64,000 nt of DNA from NCBI GenBank assembly GCA_027490215.1, contig JAIXYO010000019.1, positions 62,001 to 126,000 of the forward strand. The letters run 5' to 3'. The position numbers and the translations under genes were made by a program. Of the stretch, positions 52,753 through 61,994 are shown one piece after another; position 1 is the stretch's first letter; every line of letters starts with the position of its first letter. The DNA is from Rubrivivax sp. (lineage in GTDB: Bacteria > Pseudomonadota > Gammaproteobacteria > Burkholderiales > Burkholderiaceae_C). The notes below the pieces were generated by a model. It saw only the letters and a list, made by a program, of their open reading frames with translations, ran no database searches and was not told the origin of the DNA.

Positions 52753-54639
52753 TCAAGCCGGCGTCAAGAGCCGGTTGACGCGCTTGACGTAGCCAGCAGG
52801 GTCTTCGAGCTGGCCGCCCTCAGCCAGGACGGCCTGATCGAACAGGATCTGCGCCAAGTCGTCGAAATGCGGACTCTGCTCCAGCGAGCTGACCAGCGTG
52901 TGCTGGACGTTGATCTCCAGCGTGGGCAACGATGACGGCAAGCCAGTCTGCCCCGATTGCTTCAGAAGCCTCGCCAGGTGGCCGCTCATGTCGCCGTCCT
53001 CCACCACCAGGCAGGCTGGCGAATCCACCAGGCGCGTGGTGACCCGCACATCCTTCGCACGGTCTTTCAACGAAGACTTCAGGCGCTCGAGCACGGGTTT
53101 GAAGGCATCGGCGGCCTGCTCGGCCTGGCGCTTTTCTTCCTCGTCCTGCAGCGCGCCCAGATCGACCACGCCCTTGGCCACGCTTTGCAGCGGCTTGCCT
53201 TCCACCTCGTGCAGGTGGCTCAGCATCCACTCGTCGACACGGTCGGTCAGCAGCAGCACCTCGACGCCCTTCTTGCGGTAGATCTCCAGCTGCGGGCTGC
53301 CCTTGGCCGCGGCGAGGCTGTCGGCGGTCACGTAATAGACAGACTCCTGGCCTTCCTTCATTCGACCCAGGTAATCGGCGAACGACACGTCCTCATCGGC
53401 GTGCGTCGACGCGAAGCGAAGCAGCTTCGACAGCCGCTCGACGTTCGCGTGATCCTCACCGACGCCTTCCTTCAGCAGCGGGCCGAAGTCGCGCCAGAAG
53501 GTCTTGTACTTGGTTCGCTCGGCCTCGTCCTCGCTGTTTGCCAGTGCCTCGAGCATGCTGATCACACGCTTGGTCGAGCCCTCACGGATCGCTCGCACGT
53601 CGCGGCTTTCCTGCAGCAGTTCGCGGCTCACGTTCAGCGGCAGGTCAGCGCTGTCGATGACGCCCTTCACGAAGCGCAGGTAAACCGGCATCAGCGCCTC
53701 GGCGTCGTCCATGATGAAGACACGCTTGACGTAGAGCTTCACGCCGCCTCGCTTGTCGCGGTTCCACAAATCGAACGGCGCCTTGGCCGGGATGTACAGC
53801 AATTGCGTGTAGTCGCTGCGGCCCTCGACTCTGTTGTGGGTGTATGCCAGCGGCGCCTCTGTGTCGTAGCTGATCTGCTTGTAGAACTCGCTGTACTGTT
53901 CTTCGGTGATGTCGCTCTTGCTGCGCGTCCACAGTGCGGCGGCCTTGTTCACCGGCACCCATTCGTCGCGCGTGACCTGCTTGGCAGCCTCGGCGTCCCA
54001 CTCCTCCTTGCGCATCAGGATCGGCAGCGACACGTGGTCGGAGTACTTGCTGATGATCGACTTCAGCTTCCAGCCGCTGAGGAACTCGTCCTCGCCGTCG
54101 CGCAGGTGCAGGATCACATCGGTGCCACGCTCGGTGCGCTCGATGGTCTCGATCTCGAAGTCGCCGGTGCCTTCGGAGCTCCAGCGCACGCCCTCGCCCG
54201 GCTCGGTGCCGGCGCGACGCGATTCGACCGTGATGCGGTCGGCCACGATGAAGCCGCTGTAGAAGCCAACCCCGAACTGGCCGATCAGCTGCGCGTCCTT
54301 CTTCTGGTCGCCATCGAGCTTGGCCATGAATTCACGGGTGCCGCTCTTGGCAATCGTGCCCAGGTTGGCCACCGCCTCATCGGCGCTCAGGCCGATGCCG
54401 TTGTCACGGATGGTCAGCGTCTTCGCCTCGGCATCGAAGCTGATGCGCACTTCGAGGTTCGGCGCGTCCTCGTACAACTCAGGTCGGTTCAGCGCCTCGA
54501 AACGCAGCTTGTCGCAGGCGTCGGACGCATTGGAAATCAGCTCACGCAGGAAGATTTCCTTGTTGGAGTACAGCGAGTGGGTGACGAGGTGCAGGATCTG
54601 CTTGACTTCGGCCTGGAACGAAAGGGTCTGTTTGGTCAT
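52753..54639 (-). CDS. htpG: HtpG, Hsp90-family chaperone
   Basis: Cytosolic Hsp90 of 628 residues. The GHKL ATPase domain has [43 protein letters not shown] and [15 protein letters not shown]; the middle domain has [41 protein letters not shown], and a C-terminal dimerisation domain follows. Length is normal. Convergent with srkA after nine bases and divergent from the RHH regulator; no sigma-32 promoter could be identified in the 242-base region upstream. Confidence 0.98.
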   Translation of the reverse strand: MTKQTLSFQAEVKQILHLVTHSLYSNKEIFLRELISNASDACDKLRFEALNRPELYEDAPNLEVRISFDAEAKTLTIRDNGIGLSADEAVANLGTIAKSGTREFMAKLDGDQKKDAQLIGQFGVGFYSGFIVADRITVESRRAGTEPGEGVRWSSEGTGDFEIETIERTERGTDVILHLRDGEDEFLSGWKLKSIISKYSDHVSLPILMRKEEWDAEAAKQVTRDEWVPVNKAAALWTRSKSDITEEQYSEFYKQISYDTEAPLAYTHNRVEGRSDYTQLLYIPAKAPFDLWNRDKRGGVKLYVKRVFIMDDAEALMPVYLRFVKGVIDSADLPLNVSRELLQESRDVRAIREGSTKRVISMLEALANSEDEAERTKYKTFWRDFGPLLKEGVGEDHANVERLSKLLRFASTHADEDVSFADYLGRMKEGQESVYYVTADSLAAAKGSPQLEIYRKKGVEVLLLTDRVDEWMLSHLHEVEGKPLQSVAKGVVDLGALQDEEEKRQAEQAADAFKPVLERLKSSLKDRAKDVRVTTRLVDSPACLVVEDGDMSGHLARLLKQSGQTGLPSSLPTLEINVQHTLVSSLEQSPHFDDLAQILFDQAVLAEGGQLEDPAGYVKRVNRLLTPA

Positions 54640-54696
54640 GGTCGCTGAGGTGAGTGTTCTCGCAAGACATAGCAGATGGGGTTTGGCGCCTGAGCT

Positions 54697-54843
54697 TCAA
54701 GGGCCGACCAGATGCCTGGTGAACAGCAGGCCATGCCTCACCGCAGCGCCCATCAGCAGGCACGGCATCGCGTACAGATGGAAGCTCAACCGTGCGCGGG
54801 TGGCAGGTGTGAGCGCAGTGGCTGCCTTGCGAACAACAGCCAT
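54697..54843 (-). CDS. Candidate 48-aa ORF between htpG and the RHH gene
   Basis: A 48-codon frame with a basic N-terminal half (VVRKAATALTPATRARLSFHLY) and a hydrophobic segment (AMPCLLMGAAVRHGLLF). It is on the htpG strand, 57 bases upstream of htpG. No Shine-Dalgarno is clear and no relative is recognised. It may be chance. Confidence 0.25.
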   Translation of the reverse strand: MAVVRKAATALTPATRARLSFHLYAMPCLLMGAAVRHGLLFTRHLVGP

Positions 54844-54881
54844 CCCAATGGATGGTTCTTGGATGGGGCTAGACTCCACTC

Positions 54882-55370
54882 ATGAATGCAACCGTCGCTG
54901 CCGGCACACCATCCTCGCGCTCGAAGCCCGGGGTGAGCAAGTCCGACACCAAGGCTCCCAAGAAGCCCGGCCGCGCGGCCAAATCCATCGATTCGGAAAA
55001 GATCACCATCAACCTCGGCCATGTGGATCTGGGGCAGATCGATCTGCTGGTCAGCGAGGGTTTCTATGGCAACCGAACCGATTTCATACGCACGGCCATC
55101 CGAAACCTGCTGACGCAGCACAGCGACGCGCTGAAGCAAGTGGTGGCCCGCAAGATGCTCGTGCTGGGCCTGCAACACATCTGCCGCCAGGACCTTCTGG
55201 CCTTGCAGCAATCGGGGCAGAAACTCACCCTGCGGGTGGTTGGCCTGGCATCGATCGCGCACGACGTGACGCCAGAACTGGCACTCGACACGATCGAGTC
55301 TCTGGAGGTGATGGGCGCGCTGCATGCCAGTGCCGAAGTGAAACAGGCGCTGGCGGAGCGGCTGAAATGA
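54882..55370 (+). CDS. Ribbon-helix-helix (CopG-like) transcriptional regulator
   Basis: Protein of 162 residues. After a disordered Lys/Pro-rich N-terminus there is an RHH DNA-binding domain at about 40-78: KITINLGHVDLGQIDLLVSEGFYGNRTDFIRTAIRNLLTQH, in which the strand and two helices are clear. The C-terminal 80 residues are of unknown type and could be a sensor or oligomerisation region. It precedes the PHB-depolymerase-family esterase by 67 bases on the same strand, so it may regulate that run. Confidence 0.85.
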   Translation: MNATVAAGTPSSRSKPGVSKSDTKAPKKPGRAAKSIDSEKITINLGHVDLGQIDLLVSEGFYGNRTDFIRTAIRNLLTQHSDALKQVVARKMLVLGLQHICRQDLLALQQSGQKLTLRVVGLASIAHDVTPELALDTIESLEVMGALHASAEVKQALAERLK

Positions 55371-55437
55371 CTTCACCCTGGCGGATCACCCGCTTTGTCC
55401 TCCTTGAACGGCCCACCCTGTCGCCACGAAAGCCAGC

Positions 55438-56604
55438 ATGTCCGAAACCCTTCAGCGCTGGATGAGAGAAGTCACGCGGCTGACCCGCGCAGGCCGCCTT
55501 GCCGAGGCCGCGCAGTTGATCCAGCAGACACTGGGGCACCGTCCTGCACCGCTGCCGACGACCTCTGCAGAGCGGGCAACGCCGGAAGTGATCGACGGTT
55601 GCGTGACGGACGTTGACAACACCGGCGTCACCGCCGCCCCCTTCGCGCGCACGCCGGCACGTGAAGGAGGCTCGACACTTGCCGGCCAGCACGGCGAGGC
55701 TGGACTGATCCGCAGCTACTTGCTGTACCTGCCACCGATGGCGCCAGCTGGCTCGTCCGACACCCCGATTCCTCTGATCGTGATGCTGCACGGTTGCACT
55801 CAGGACCCGGCCGACTTTGCGCTCGGCACGGGCATGAACACGCTGGCGCGCGAGCAGGGTTTTGCGGTGCTGTATCCCGCGCAGGCACAGGACGCCAACC
55901 CGCAGCGGTGCTGGAACTGGTTCGAACACAGCCATCAGCAGCGCGGACATGGTGAAGCGGCGCTGTTGGCCGGCATGACGCGAGCCGTGATTGCCGAGCA
56001 CGGTCTCGATGCCCGCAGGGTCTATGTCGCAGGGCTGTCGGCCGGTGGTGCAATGGCCGCCATCCTCGGCCAGGCCTATCCCGACCTGTACGCGGCAGTC
56101 GGCATCCACTCCGGACTGGCCAGCGGAGCGGCGAGCGATCTGATGTCGGCTCTGTCGGCGATGAAGAACGGACCGAAGACACCGATCTCAGCACCCAGCA
56201 CGGTGCATCGCGGTGAGCCTGGTGACGCAGCCATCGGCACGGCCGGCGCGACAGCACCGCTACCGACCATCGTTTTCCACGGCGATACCGACGAGATCGT
56301 TCACCCCGGCAACGGTGCCCAGGTCATTGCGGCGGCCCTTGGCGGAGCACAGCACGGCGGTCCAGGCGCAGCCGGGGCAGCAAGTGTCGAGCAGGGCGTG
56401 TCTGCACAGGGCCGGCCCTACACGCGCACGGTGTACGCCAGTGCGAAAGGCGCCGGCACCCAGGCGGAACTCTGGGTCGTGCACGGAGGCGGGCACGCCT
56501 GGTCGGGTGGCAGTGCGCAGGGCTCGTACACCGATCCCAGCGGACCCGATGCCACGCGCGAGATGTGGCGCTTCTTCAACAATCACCCCCACTTGACGTC
56601 ATGA
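55438..56604 (+). CDS. PHB-depolymerase-family esterase (alpha/beta hydrolase)
   Basis: Protein of 388 residues of the PHB depolymerase/LpqC family. The N-terminus is a helical segment WMREVTRLTRAGRLAEAAQLIQQTL with no signal peptide. The hydrolase follows: PLIVMLHGCTQDPADFALGTGMN, NWFEHSHQQRGHGE, the lipase box GLSAGGAM with Ser201, an Asp candidate in FHGDTDEIVHPGNG and a His candidate in VHGGGHAWSGG. Family members act on polyhydroxyalkanoate or other esters. The stop overlaps the next gene (ATGA). Confidence 0.88.
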   Translation: MSETLQRWMREVTRLTRAGRLAEAAQLIQQTLGHRPAPLPTTSAERATPEVIDGCVTDVDNTGVTAAPFARTPAREGGSTLAGQHGEAGLIRSYLLYLPPMAPAGSSDTPIPLIVMLHGCTQDPADFALGTGMNTLAREQGFAVLYPAQAQDANPQRCWNWFEHSHQQRGHGEAALLAGMTRAVIAEHGLDARRVYVAGLSAGGAMAAILGQAYPDLYAAVGIHSGLASGAASDLMSALSAMKNGPKTPISAPSTVHRGEPGDAAIGTAGATAPLPTIVFHGDTDEIVHPGNGAQVIAAALGGAQHGGPGAAGAASVEQGVSAQGRPYTRTVYASAKGAGTQAELWVVHGGGHAWSGGSAQGSYTDPSGPDATREMWRFFNNHPHLTS

Positions 56605-57344
56605 AGATACGCAGCGTGTTGGCCATCGTCTGCAGCACACGGAACGCCTGGCTGGCGTTGTTGCTGAGCTTTTGCTTGGTGGCGGCGATGCAAGCGCAAC
56701 CGACCGAGCGTTACCGCTCTGCAACGCCCAGCGCCGACGGGATCGGCAAGGTTTACCACGGACGCGAAATCGCGCAGATGATGGGATTTGACGGCGCGGC
56801 GTGGCTGGAGCGCACCGAGCGGCAGAAGGAGGAACGCGCCGACCTGCTGATGGCCGAACTGGCGTTGAAGCCCGGCATGAATGTGGCCGACGTCGGGGCC
56901 GGAACCGGCTATTACTCGCGGCGCCTGGCCTTGCAGGTCGGTCCCGAAGGCAAGGTCTTTGCAATCGAAGTGCAGCCCCAGATGCTGCAGGTGCTCGAGA
57001 CGACCGCAAAACGCCCTGGCTACGGCAACATCGTTCCGGTGCTGGGTGCCGAGGATGACGTGAAGCTGCCTGAAGCATCGATCGATCTGGCGATCATGGT
57101 CGACGTCTATCACGAGCTGGCGTATCCGCACGAGGTGCTGACCAGCATCGTGCGCGCGGTGCGGCCCGGCGGACGCGTGGTGTTCGTCGAGTACCGGGGC
57201 GAAGACTTCAGCGTTCCGATCAAGACCTTGCACAAGATGACGGAGCAGCAGATCCGGTTGGAAGCTGCGGGTCAGTCGCTGGTCTGGGAGCGCACATCGC
57301 GCAAGCTGCCTTGGCAGCATGTGGTGGTGTTCAAGCGGCCATGA
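56601..57344 (+). CDS. Exported class I SAM-dependent methyltransferase-like protein
   Basis: Protein of 247 residues. An N-terminal signal-like segment, WLALLLSFCLVAAMQAQ (about 18-34), is followed by a class I methyltransferase domain: motif I NVADVGAGTGYYSRRLALQVGPEGKVFAIEV, and DLAIMVDVYHELAYPHEVLTSIVRAVRPGGRVVFVEYRGED. The SAM-binding glycines are intact. A methyltransferase outside the cytoplasm would lack SAM, so the signal may be a membrane anchor or the protein may be repurposed. The ATG overlaps the esterase stop. Confidence 0.85.
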   Translation: MKIRSVLAIVCSTRNAWLALLLSFCLVAAMQAQPTERYRSATPSADGIGKVYHGREIAQMMGFDGAAWLERTERQKEERADLLMAELALKPGMNVADVGAGTGYYSRRLALQVGPEGKVFAIEVQPQMLQVLETTAKRPGYGNIVPVLGAEDDVKLPEASIDLAIMVDVYHELAYPHEVLTSIVRAVRPGGRVVFVEYRGEDFSVPIKTLHKMTEQQIRLEAAGQSLVWERTSRKLPWQHVVVFKRP

Positions 57345-57387
57345 AGGCGGTCTGGCCACACGCGGCAGCGCTTCGCTGAGCCCATCG

Positions 57388-58314
57388 ATGTCTGACCTAT
57401 CCAGCGCTCCCGCACTGCCCCCGGCCTTGTCCGGTGAGCGCATCGAGATCGACAGTACAGCCGGTCGACTGTCCTTCTATGCTGCTGGCCGCGCCGAAGG
57501 CGCGAGTGCCGGCACCGACAGAACGCCACTGCTGCTGCTGCACAGCATCAACGCCTCGGCTTCGGCCTACGAGGTCCGGCCGCTGTTCGAGCACTACCGA
57601 CAACAGCGCCCGGTCTACGCCCCCGACCTGCCAGGCTTCGGCTTCTCCGAGCGCAGCGATCGCCCCTACCTTCCGCGCCTGATGACCGATGCAGTCCATG
57701 CCATGGTCACCGAGATACAGCGCCTGCATGGTGATGCACCGATCGACATCGTCGGCGTGTCGCTGTCCTGCGAGTACGCCGCGCGCGCGGCGCAGGAAGC
57801 ACCCCAATGCTTTCGCAGCGTCGGGCTGGTCAGCCCGACTGGTTTCAATCGAGGGGCACCGTTCATGGGTGCGCCAGGGAGTACCCGTGGAATGGCTTGG
57901 CTGCGACAAGTCTTTTTCAACCCGCGCTGGAGTGACGGGCTCTACCGCTGGCTGACGAAGCGCTCGGTGATCCGCTACTTTCTGAAAAAGACCTGGGGCA
58001 GCGCCGGGATCGATGAGGGAATGCTCGACTACGACGTTCTGACGACACGCCAGCCTGGCGCAAAGTTTGCCCCCTACTGGTTCGTCAGCGCCTACCTGTT
58101 CAGCGCCGACATCACCCGTGTTTATCAGTCACTGGCCGTTCCGGTGTGGATGGTCCACGGCGTGCGCGGCGACTTCATCGACTACCGCCACAAGGCCGCG
58201 TATGCGGACTTGCCGAACTGGACCTTCACTGTGATGTCGACCGGTGCCCTGCCCTACTTCGAACGGTGCGAAGAGTTCGTCGCTGCGTATGACGCGTTTC
58301 TGACCCAGCAATGA
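57388..58314 (+). CDS. Alpha/beta hydrolase fold protein
   Basis: Protein of 308 residues with an alpha/beta hydrolase fold: PLLLLHSINASASAYEVRPLFEHY (oxyanion region), PVYAPDLPGFGFSERSDRPYLPRLM, the nucleophile elbow DIVGVSLSCEYAARAA (Ser125, with Ser instead of the last Gly), and Asp in VHGVRGDFIDYR. At the usual His position the sequence reads STGALPYFE, with Ala287 where GxxHLPxxE would have His. It starts 43 bases after the methyltransferase stop and overlaps the EamA gene by four bases. Confidence 0.85.
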   Translation: MSDLSSAPALPPALSGERIEIDSTAGRLSFYAAGRAEGASAGTDRTPLLLLHSINASASAYEVRPLFEHYRQQRPVYAPDLPGFGFSERSDRPYLPRLMTDAVHAMVTEIQRLHGDAPIDIVGVSLSCEYAARAAQEAPQCFRSVGLVSPTGFNRGAPFMGAPGSTRGMAWLRQVFFNPRWSDGLYRWLTKRSVIRYFLKKTWGSAGIDEGMLDYDVLTTRQPGAKFAPYWFVSAYLFSADITRVYQSLAVPVWMVHGVRGDFIDYRHKAAYADLPNWTFTVMSTGALPYFERCEEFVAAYDAFLTQQ

Positions 58315-59231
58315 ACCCCGGGCTGTCACGAGGAGACCTGCTCGCTGCGCTCACCGTCGTGATCATCTGGGGGCTGAATTTTGTCGTGATGAAGGTGGCG
58401 TTGACGGCGGTCAGCCCGATGATGCTCGGCGCCTTGCGCTTCGCGATGGCCTCGCTACCGCTGCTGTGGATCGTTTCGCGGCCTCGCGCCTCCTGGCGCT
58501 TCATCGTGAGCTACGGACTTCTTCAAGGACTCGGTCAATTCGGTCTTCTGTTCACCGCACTTCATTTCGGTATGCCTTCGGGACTGGCCTCGACCGTGCT
58601 GCAAGCACAGGTGCTTTTCACCGTGCTGCTCGCTGTTCCGGTTCTCGGCGAACGAACCCGTATGCACCATGGCGTCGGGCTGTTGATGGCCGCCGCAGGT
58701 CTCGCGCTGATTGCTGCAAGCCATGGCAGCGGACCGCGCGACATGACCCTTTTGGGTTTCGTGCTGACCTTGGCTGCTGCCTTGTCCTGGGCTGGTTCGA
58801 ATCTGCTGGTGCGCCTGATGGGACGCAGTGCGACGCCAGTCGATCCGCTTCATTTCATCGTCTGGAGCAGCGCCGTCTCGGTGCTGCCGTTCCTGGCGAT
58901 AGCAGCGGCGCTGGACGGCGTGGATGCGAGCTGGCGGTCGTTGGCCTCCATGGGCGCACGCGAATGGGGTGCTGTCGGGTACCTGTCGCTGCTCGCGACA
59001 CTGGTCGGGTACTCCTTGTGGATGCGCCTGCTGCAGCGTCATCCTGCCGGTCGCATAGCGCCGTTCTCGCTGCTGGTGCCAGTGGTCGGCCTATGGGCCG
59101 GTTCGTTCTTCCTCTCGGAGCGTCTGACCCACGCGCAGTGGGCTGGCGTGGCGTGCGTGCTGGCCGGGCTTCTCGTCAACCAGTTCGGCAGCGCTTTCGG
59201 GCCCGCACCGCTCTCTGGTCGTGAGGCGTAA
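58311..59231 (+). CDS. EamA/DMT-family transporter
   Basis: Inner-membrane protein of 306 residues with ten predicted helices and two EamA repeats (VVIIWGLNFVVMKVALTAVSP; LTLAAALSWAGSNLLVRLMG). IAPFSLLVPVVGLWAGSFFLSERLTHAQWAGVACVLAGLLVN is the usual C-terminal pattern. RhtA/YddG-like members export amino acids or metabolites; the substrate here is unknown. The ATG overlaps the hydrolase stop (ATGA at 58311-58314). Convergent with cphA; the 151-base gap shows no clear terminator. Confidence 0.9.
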   Translation: MNPGLSRGDLLAALTVVIIWGLNFVVMKVALTAVSPMMLGALRFAMASLPLLWIVSRPRASWRFIVSYGLLQGLGQFGLLFTALHFGMPSGLASTVLQAQVLFTVLLAVPVLGERTRMHHGVGLLMAAAGLALIAASHGSGPRDMTLLGFVLTLAAALSWAGSNLLVRLMGRSATPVDPLHFIVWSSAVSVLPFLAIAAALDGVDASWRSLASMGAREWGAVGYLSLLATLVGYSLWMRLLQRHPAGRIAPFSLLVPVVGLWAGSFFLSERLTHAQWAGVACVLAGLLVNQFGSAFGPAPLSGREA

Positions 59232-59382
59232 GGGCATGCTCGCCGATGACCGATCCACTCTTGCGCCTTGGCTTAGTACGAGGCGATACGGCTGACCACC
59301 CCTGCCGCGATGTAGCCATCGCCCCCCATCAGCGGGCGACCCTGGTTCGAGGGTATCGCCGCTTCGCAGTGGTCCGGCAGTG

Positions 59383-61950
59383 TCAGGTGGCGGCGACTCT
59401 TTTCGACAAGTGGGCCAACGCCTCATCGACCTGATCGACCAGCACCAGACACAGATCGCCCGGCTCCAGGCGGTCGAGTGCTTGATCGATGGCGACGAAT
59501 TCACCCCGAAAGTCCTCGACGCGCCGTGTGCGCTTCGCACCTTCCAGACCTTCCCGCAACAGACGGATCACCTCGCCATCGGCTCGCCCGCGCTGGCAGG
59601 CATCCTGGTAAAGCAGCACGTCGTCGAAGGCGTTGCCGAGAATCTGCGTCTGCTCGCGGATGTCCTCGTCTCGGCGGTCACCCGCACCGCTGATCACCAC
59701 CGAGCGGCGCTGTGCCGGCAGTGCCTCCACAGCCGAGACCAGTGCGCGCATGGCGTCAGGGTTGTGGCCGTAATCGGCGATGACGGTGGCACCGCGAAAG
59801 CTCATGACGTTGAAACGGCCGGGGACGTTGTCGGCGTCACCCGAGAAGCTGGCCAGTCCGCGCCGCACCGCGTCCCAGGACAGCCCGGCTCCCCAGGCGG
59901 CGGCCATCGCGGCCATCACGTTCTCGACCTGGAAGCGGATCGCGCCGTTGCGCGTCAGCGGCACGTCGCGCAATGCGACACGCTCGCGCCAAGCGCCTTG
60001 CGATGCGACCAGCCACTCGCCTTCGACACAGACGGTACGGTGTCCCTGTGCACGGTGCGTGACCATGACCGGGTGCTGGCGATCGGCAGCGAAGAAGATG
60101 ACCTCACCCGGGCAGTTGGCGGCCATCGCCACCACGTTGGGGTCGGTCGCGTTGAGCACGGCATAGCCGGTCGGCGCCACGTTCTGCACGATCACGCGCT
60201 TGAGCACCGCGAGGTCTTCGACGGTGGTGATGTAGTTCAGGCCAAGGTGGTCGCCACTGCCGATGTTGGTGACCACCGCGACCTGACAGCGGTCGAAGCC
60301 CAGCCCTTCGCGCAGCACGCCGCCACGCGCGGTCTCGAACACTGCGGCATCCACATCGGGGTGCATCAGCACATTGCGAGCACTCTTCGGACCGCTGCAA
60401 TCGCCGCTGTCGATCTGCCGGCCTTCGACATACACGCCATCGGTATTGGTCATGCCAACCCGCAGACCGCTTGTTGAGAAGAGGTGCGCGATCAGCCTGA
60501 CTGTTGTCGTCTTGCCGTTCGTGCCAGTCACTGCCACCACCGGAATCCGGCCGTCCTCACCGTGCGCATACAGGTTGGCGACCATTGCCTCGCCGACCGG
60601 TCGCCCCTTGCCGTACGACGGCGCCAAGTGCATGCGCAGGCCAGGGGCTGCATTGACCTCGACCACACCGCCGCCTTGCTCTTCCAGCGGGCGGAGCACA
60701 CTCTCGCACACCACGTCGACTCCGCAGATGTGCAGCCCGACCGTCTGCGCAGCGGTCACCGCACGAGCCGCCAGTTCCGGGTGGACGCTGTCGGTGACGT
60801 CTGTCGCCGTTCCACCGGTGCTCAGGTTGGCGTTGTTTCGCAGCACAACGCGACGGCCCTTGGCGGGCACCGATTCGGGCGTCAGACCCTGTTCGCCCAG
60901 CCGCGCCACCGCGATGTCATCGAAGCGAATCTTTGTCAGCGAGGTCGAATGCCCGTCGCTGCGCTTCGGGTCGGCGTTGACCCGATCGACCAGTTGCCGC
61001 ACGGTGTGTTCGCCATCACCCAGAACCTGTGGCGGATCACGCCGTGCAGCGGCCACCATGCGGTCACCGACGACCAGCAGACGGTAATCACTGCCTGGCA
61101 GGAAACGCTCGACCATCACCTCGCCGATGTCGGCGGCCACGCGATAGGCGATCTCGAGGTGCTCGCGGTTCACGATGTTGACGGTGACGCCCTTGCCCTG
61201 GTTGCCGTCCTGCGGCTTGACGACCACGGGCAGGCCGATTTCCAGCGCCACAGCCCAGGCCTCTTCGATACTCGACACGGGCCGGCCGTACGGCACCGGC
61301 ACGCCCGCAGCGAGCAGCAGTTTCTTGGTCAGGTCCTTGTCCTGCGCGATGGATTCGGCCACCGCGCTGGTGGCATCGACCTCGGCGGCCTGGATCCGGC
61401 GCTGCCGCGAGCCCCAGCCAAACTGCACCAGACTGCCTTGCGTCAGCCGTCGCCAGGGGATGCCGCGCGCGGCGGCAGCATCGACGATGGCGCCGGTGCT
61501 GGGGCCCAGACGCACGTCTTCATGGGTGGCCCGCAACTCCTTGATGGCCGCATCGACATCAAACGGCCGGTTGTGCACCGCCGCCTTGACCAGTGCCTGT
61601 GCCATTTCGAACGCCTGTCGCCCGACCGCCTCTTCGCTGTATTCGACGACCACCTGGTAGATGCCGGGGTCGACGGTGGCCGAGGTGCGACTGAACGTCA
61701 CCGGGCAGCCGGTTTGCGCCTGCAGGGCCAGCGCGGCAGACTCAAGTACATGTGCCAGCGACTTGGGCTGCTGCTGGCTGGCCGCATGCAAGGCGCCAAT
61801 GGCCGGGAACAGCGCACGTACGCGGGTCTCGAACCCGGCAATGTTTTCGAGCACGCACTCGGGTGCGGTGCAGGAAACCACCGCTTCAATGGCGGTGTGG
61901 CGCGTCCAGAGATTGGGTCCGCGCAGAGCACGAACGCGAGTGACTTTCAT
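59383..61950 (-). CDS. cphA: Cyanophycin synthetase (CphA)
   Basis: Enzyme of 855 residues that makes cyanophycin, a poly-Asp backbone with Arg side chains. The ATP-grasp half has GLPVVVKPQDGNQGKGVTVNI and FLPGSDYRLLVVGDRMVAAARR; the Mur-ligase half has an intact P-loop GTNGKTTTVR with Lys480. DVVCESVLRPLEEQGGGVVEVNAAPGLRMHLAPSYGKGRPVG joins the halves. It follows the second synthetase after 44 bases on the same strand, so they are likely cotranscribed. Confidence 0.96.
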   Translation of the reverse strand: MKVTRVRALRGPNLWTRHTAIEAVVSCTAPECVLENIAGFETRVRALFPAIGALHAASQQQPKSLAHVLESAALALQAQTGCPVTFSRTSATVDPGIYQVVVEYSEEAVGRQAFEMAQALVKAAVHNRPFDVDAAIKELRATHEDVRLGPSTGAIVDAAAARGIPWRRLTQGSLVQFGWGSRQRRIQAAEVDATSAVAESIAQDKDLTKKLLLAAGVPVPYGRPVSSIEEAWAVALEIGLPVVVKPQDGNQGKGVTVNIVNREHLEIAYRVAADIGEVMVERFLPGSDYRLLVVGDRMVAAARRDPPQVLGDGEHTVRQLVDRVNADPKRSDGHSTSLTKIRFDDIAVARLGEQGLTPESVPAKGRRVVLRNNANLSTGGTATDVTDSVHPELAARAVTAAQTVGLHICGVDVVCESVLRPLEEQGGGVVEVNAAPGLRMHLAPSYGKGRPVGEAMVANLYAHGEDGRIPVVAVTGTNGKTTTVRLIAHLFSTSGLRVGMTNTDGVYVEGRQIDSGDCSGPKSARNVLMHPDVDAAVFETARGGVLREGLGFDRCQVAVVTNIGSGDHLGLNYITTVEDLAVLKRVIVQNVAPTGYAVLNATDPNVVAMAANCPGEVIFFAADRQHPVMVTHRAQGHRTVCVEGEWLVASQGAWRERVALRDVPLTRNGAIRFQVENVMAAMAAAWGAGLSWDAVRRGLASFSGDADNVPGRFNVMSFRGATVIADYGHNPDAMRALVSAVEALPAQRRSVVISGAGDRRDEDIREQTQILGNAFDDVLLYQDACQRGRADGEVIRLLREGLEGAKRTRRVEDFRGEFVAIDQALDRLEPGDLCLVLVDQVDEALAHLSKRVAAT

Positions 61951-61994
61951 CGAAAGCGCTTTCTGCCCAACGCATCGGTCAGGCGCAAACTACA

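Noticed and set aside
52957-54648. A 563-codon plus-strand frame over htpG
   Set aside because: It is antisense to an unmistakable HtpG and its translation has no family features.
59232-59382. A bidirectional terminator between the EamA gene and cphA
   Set aside because: The convergent gap has no clear stem with a T-run on either strand.
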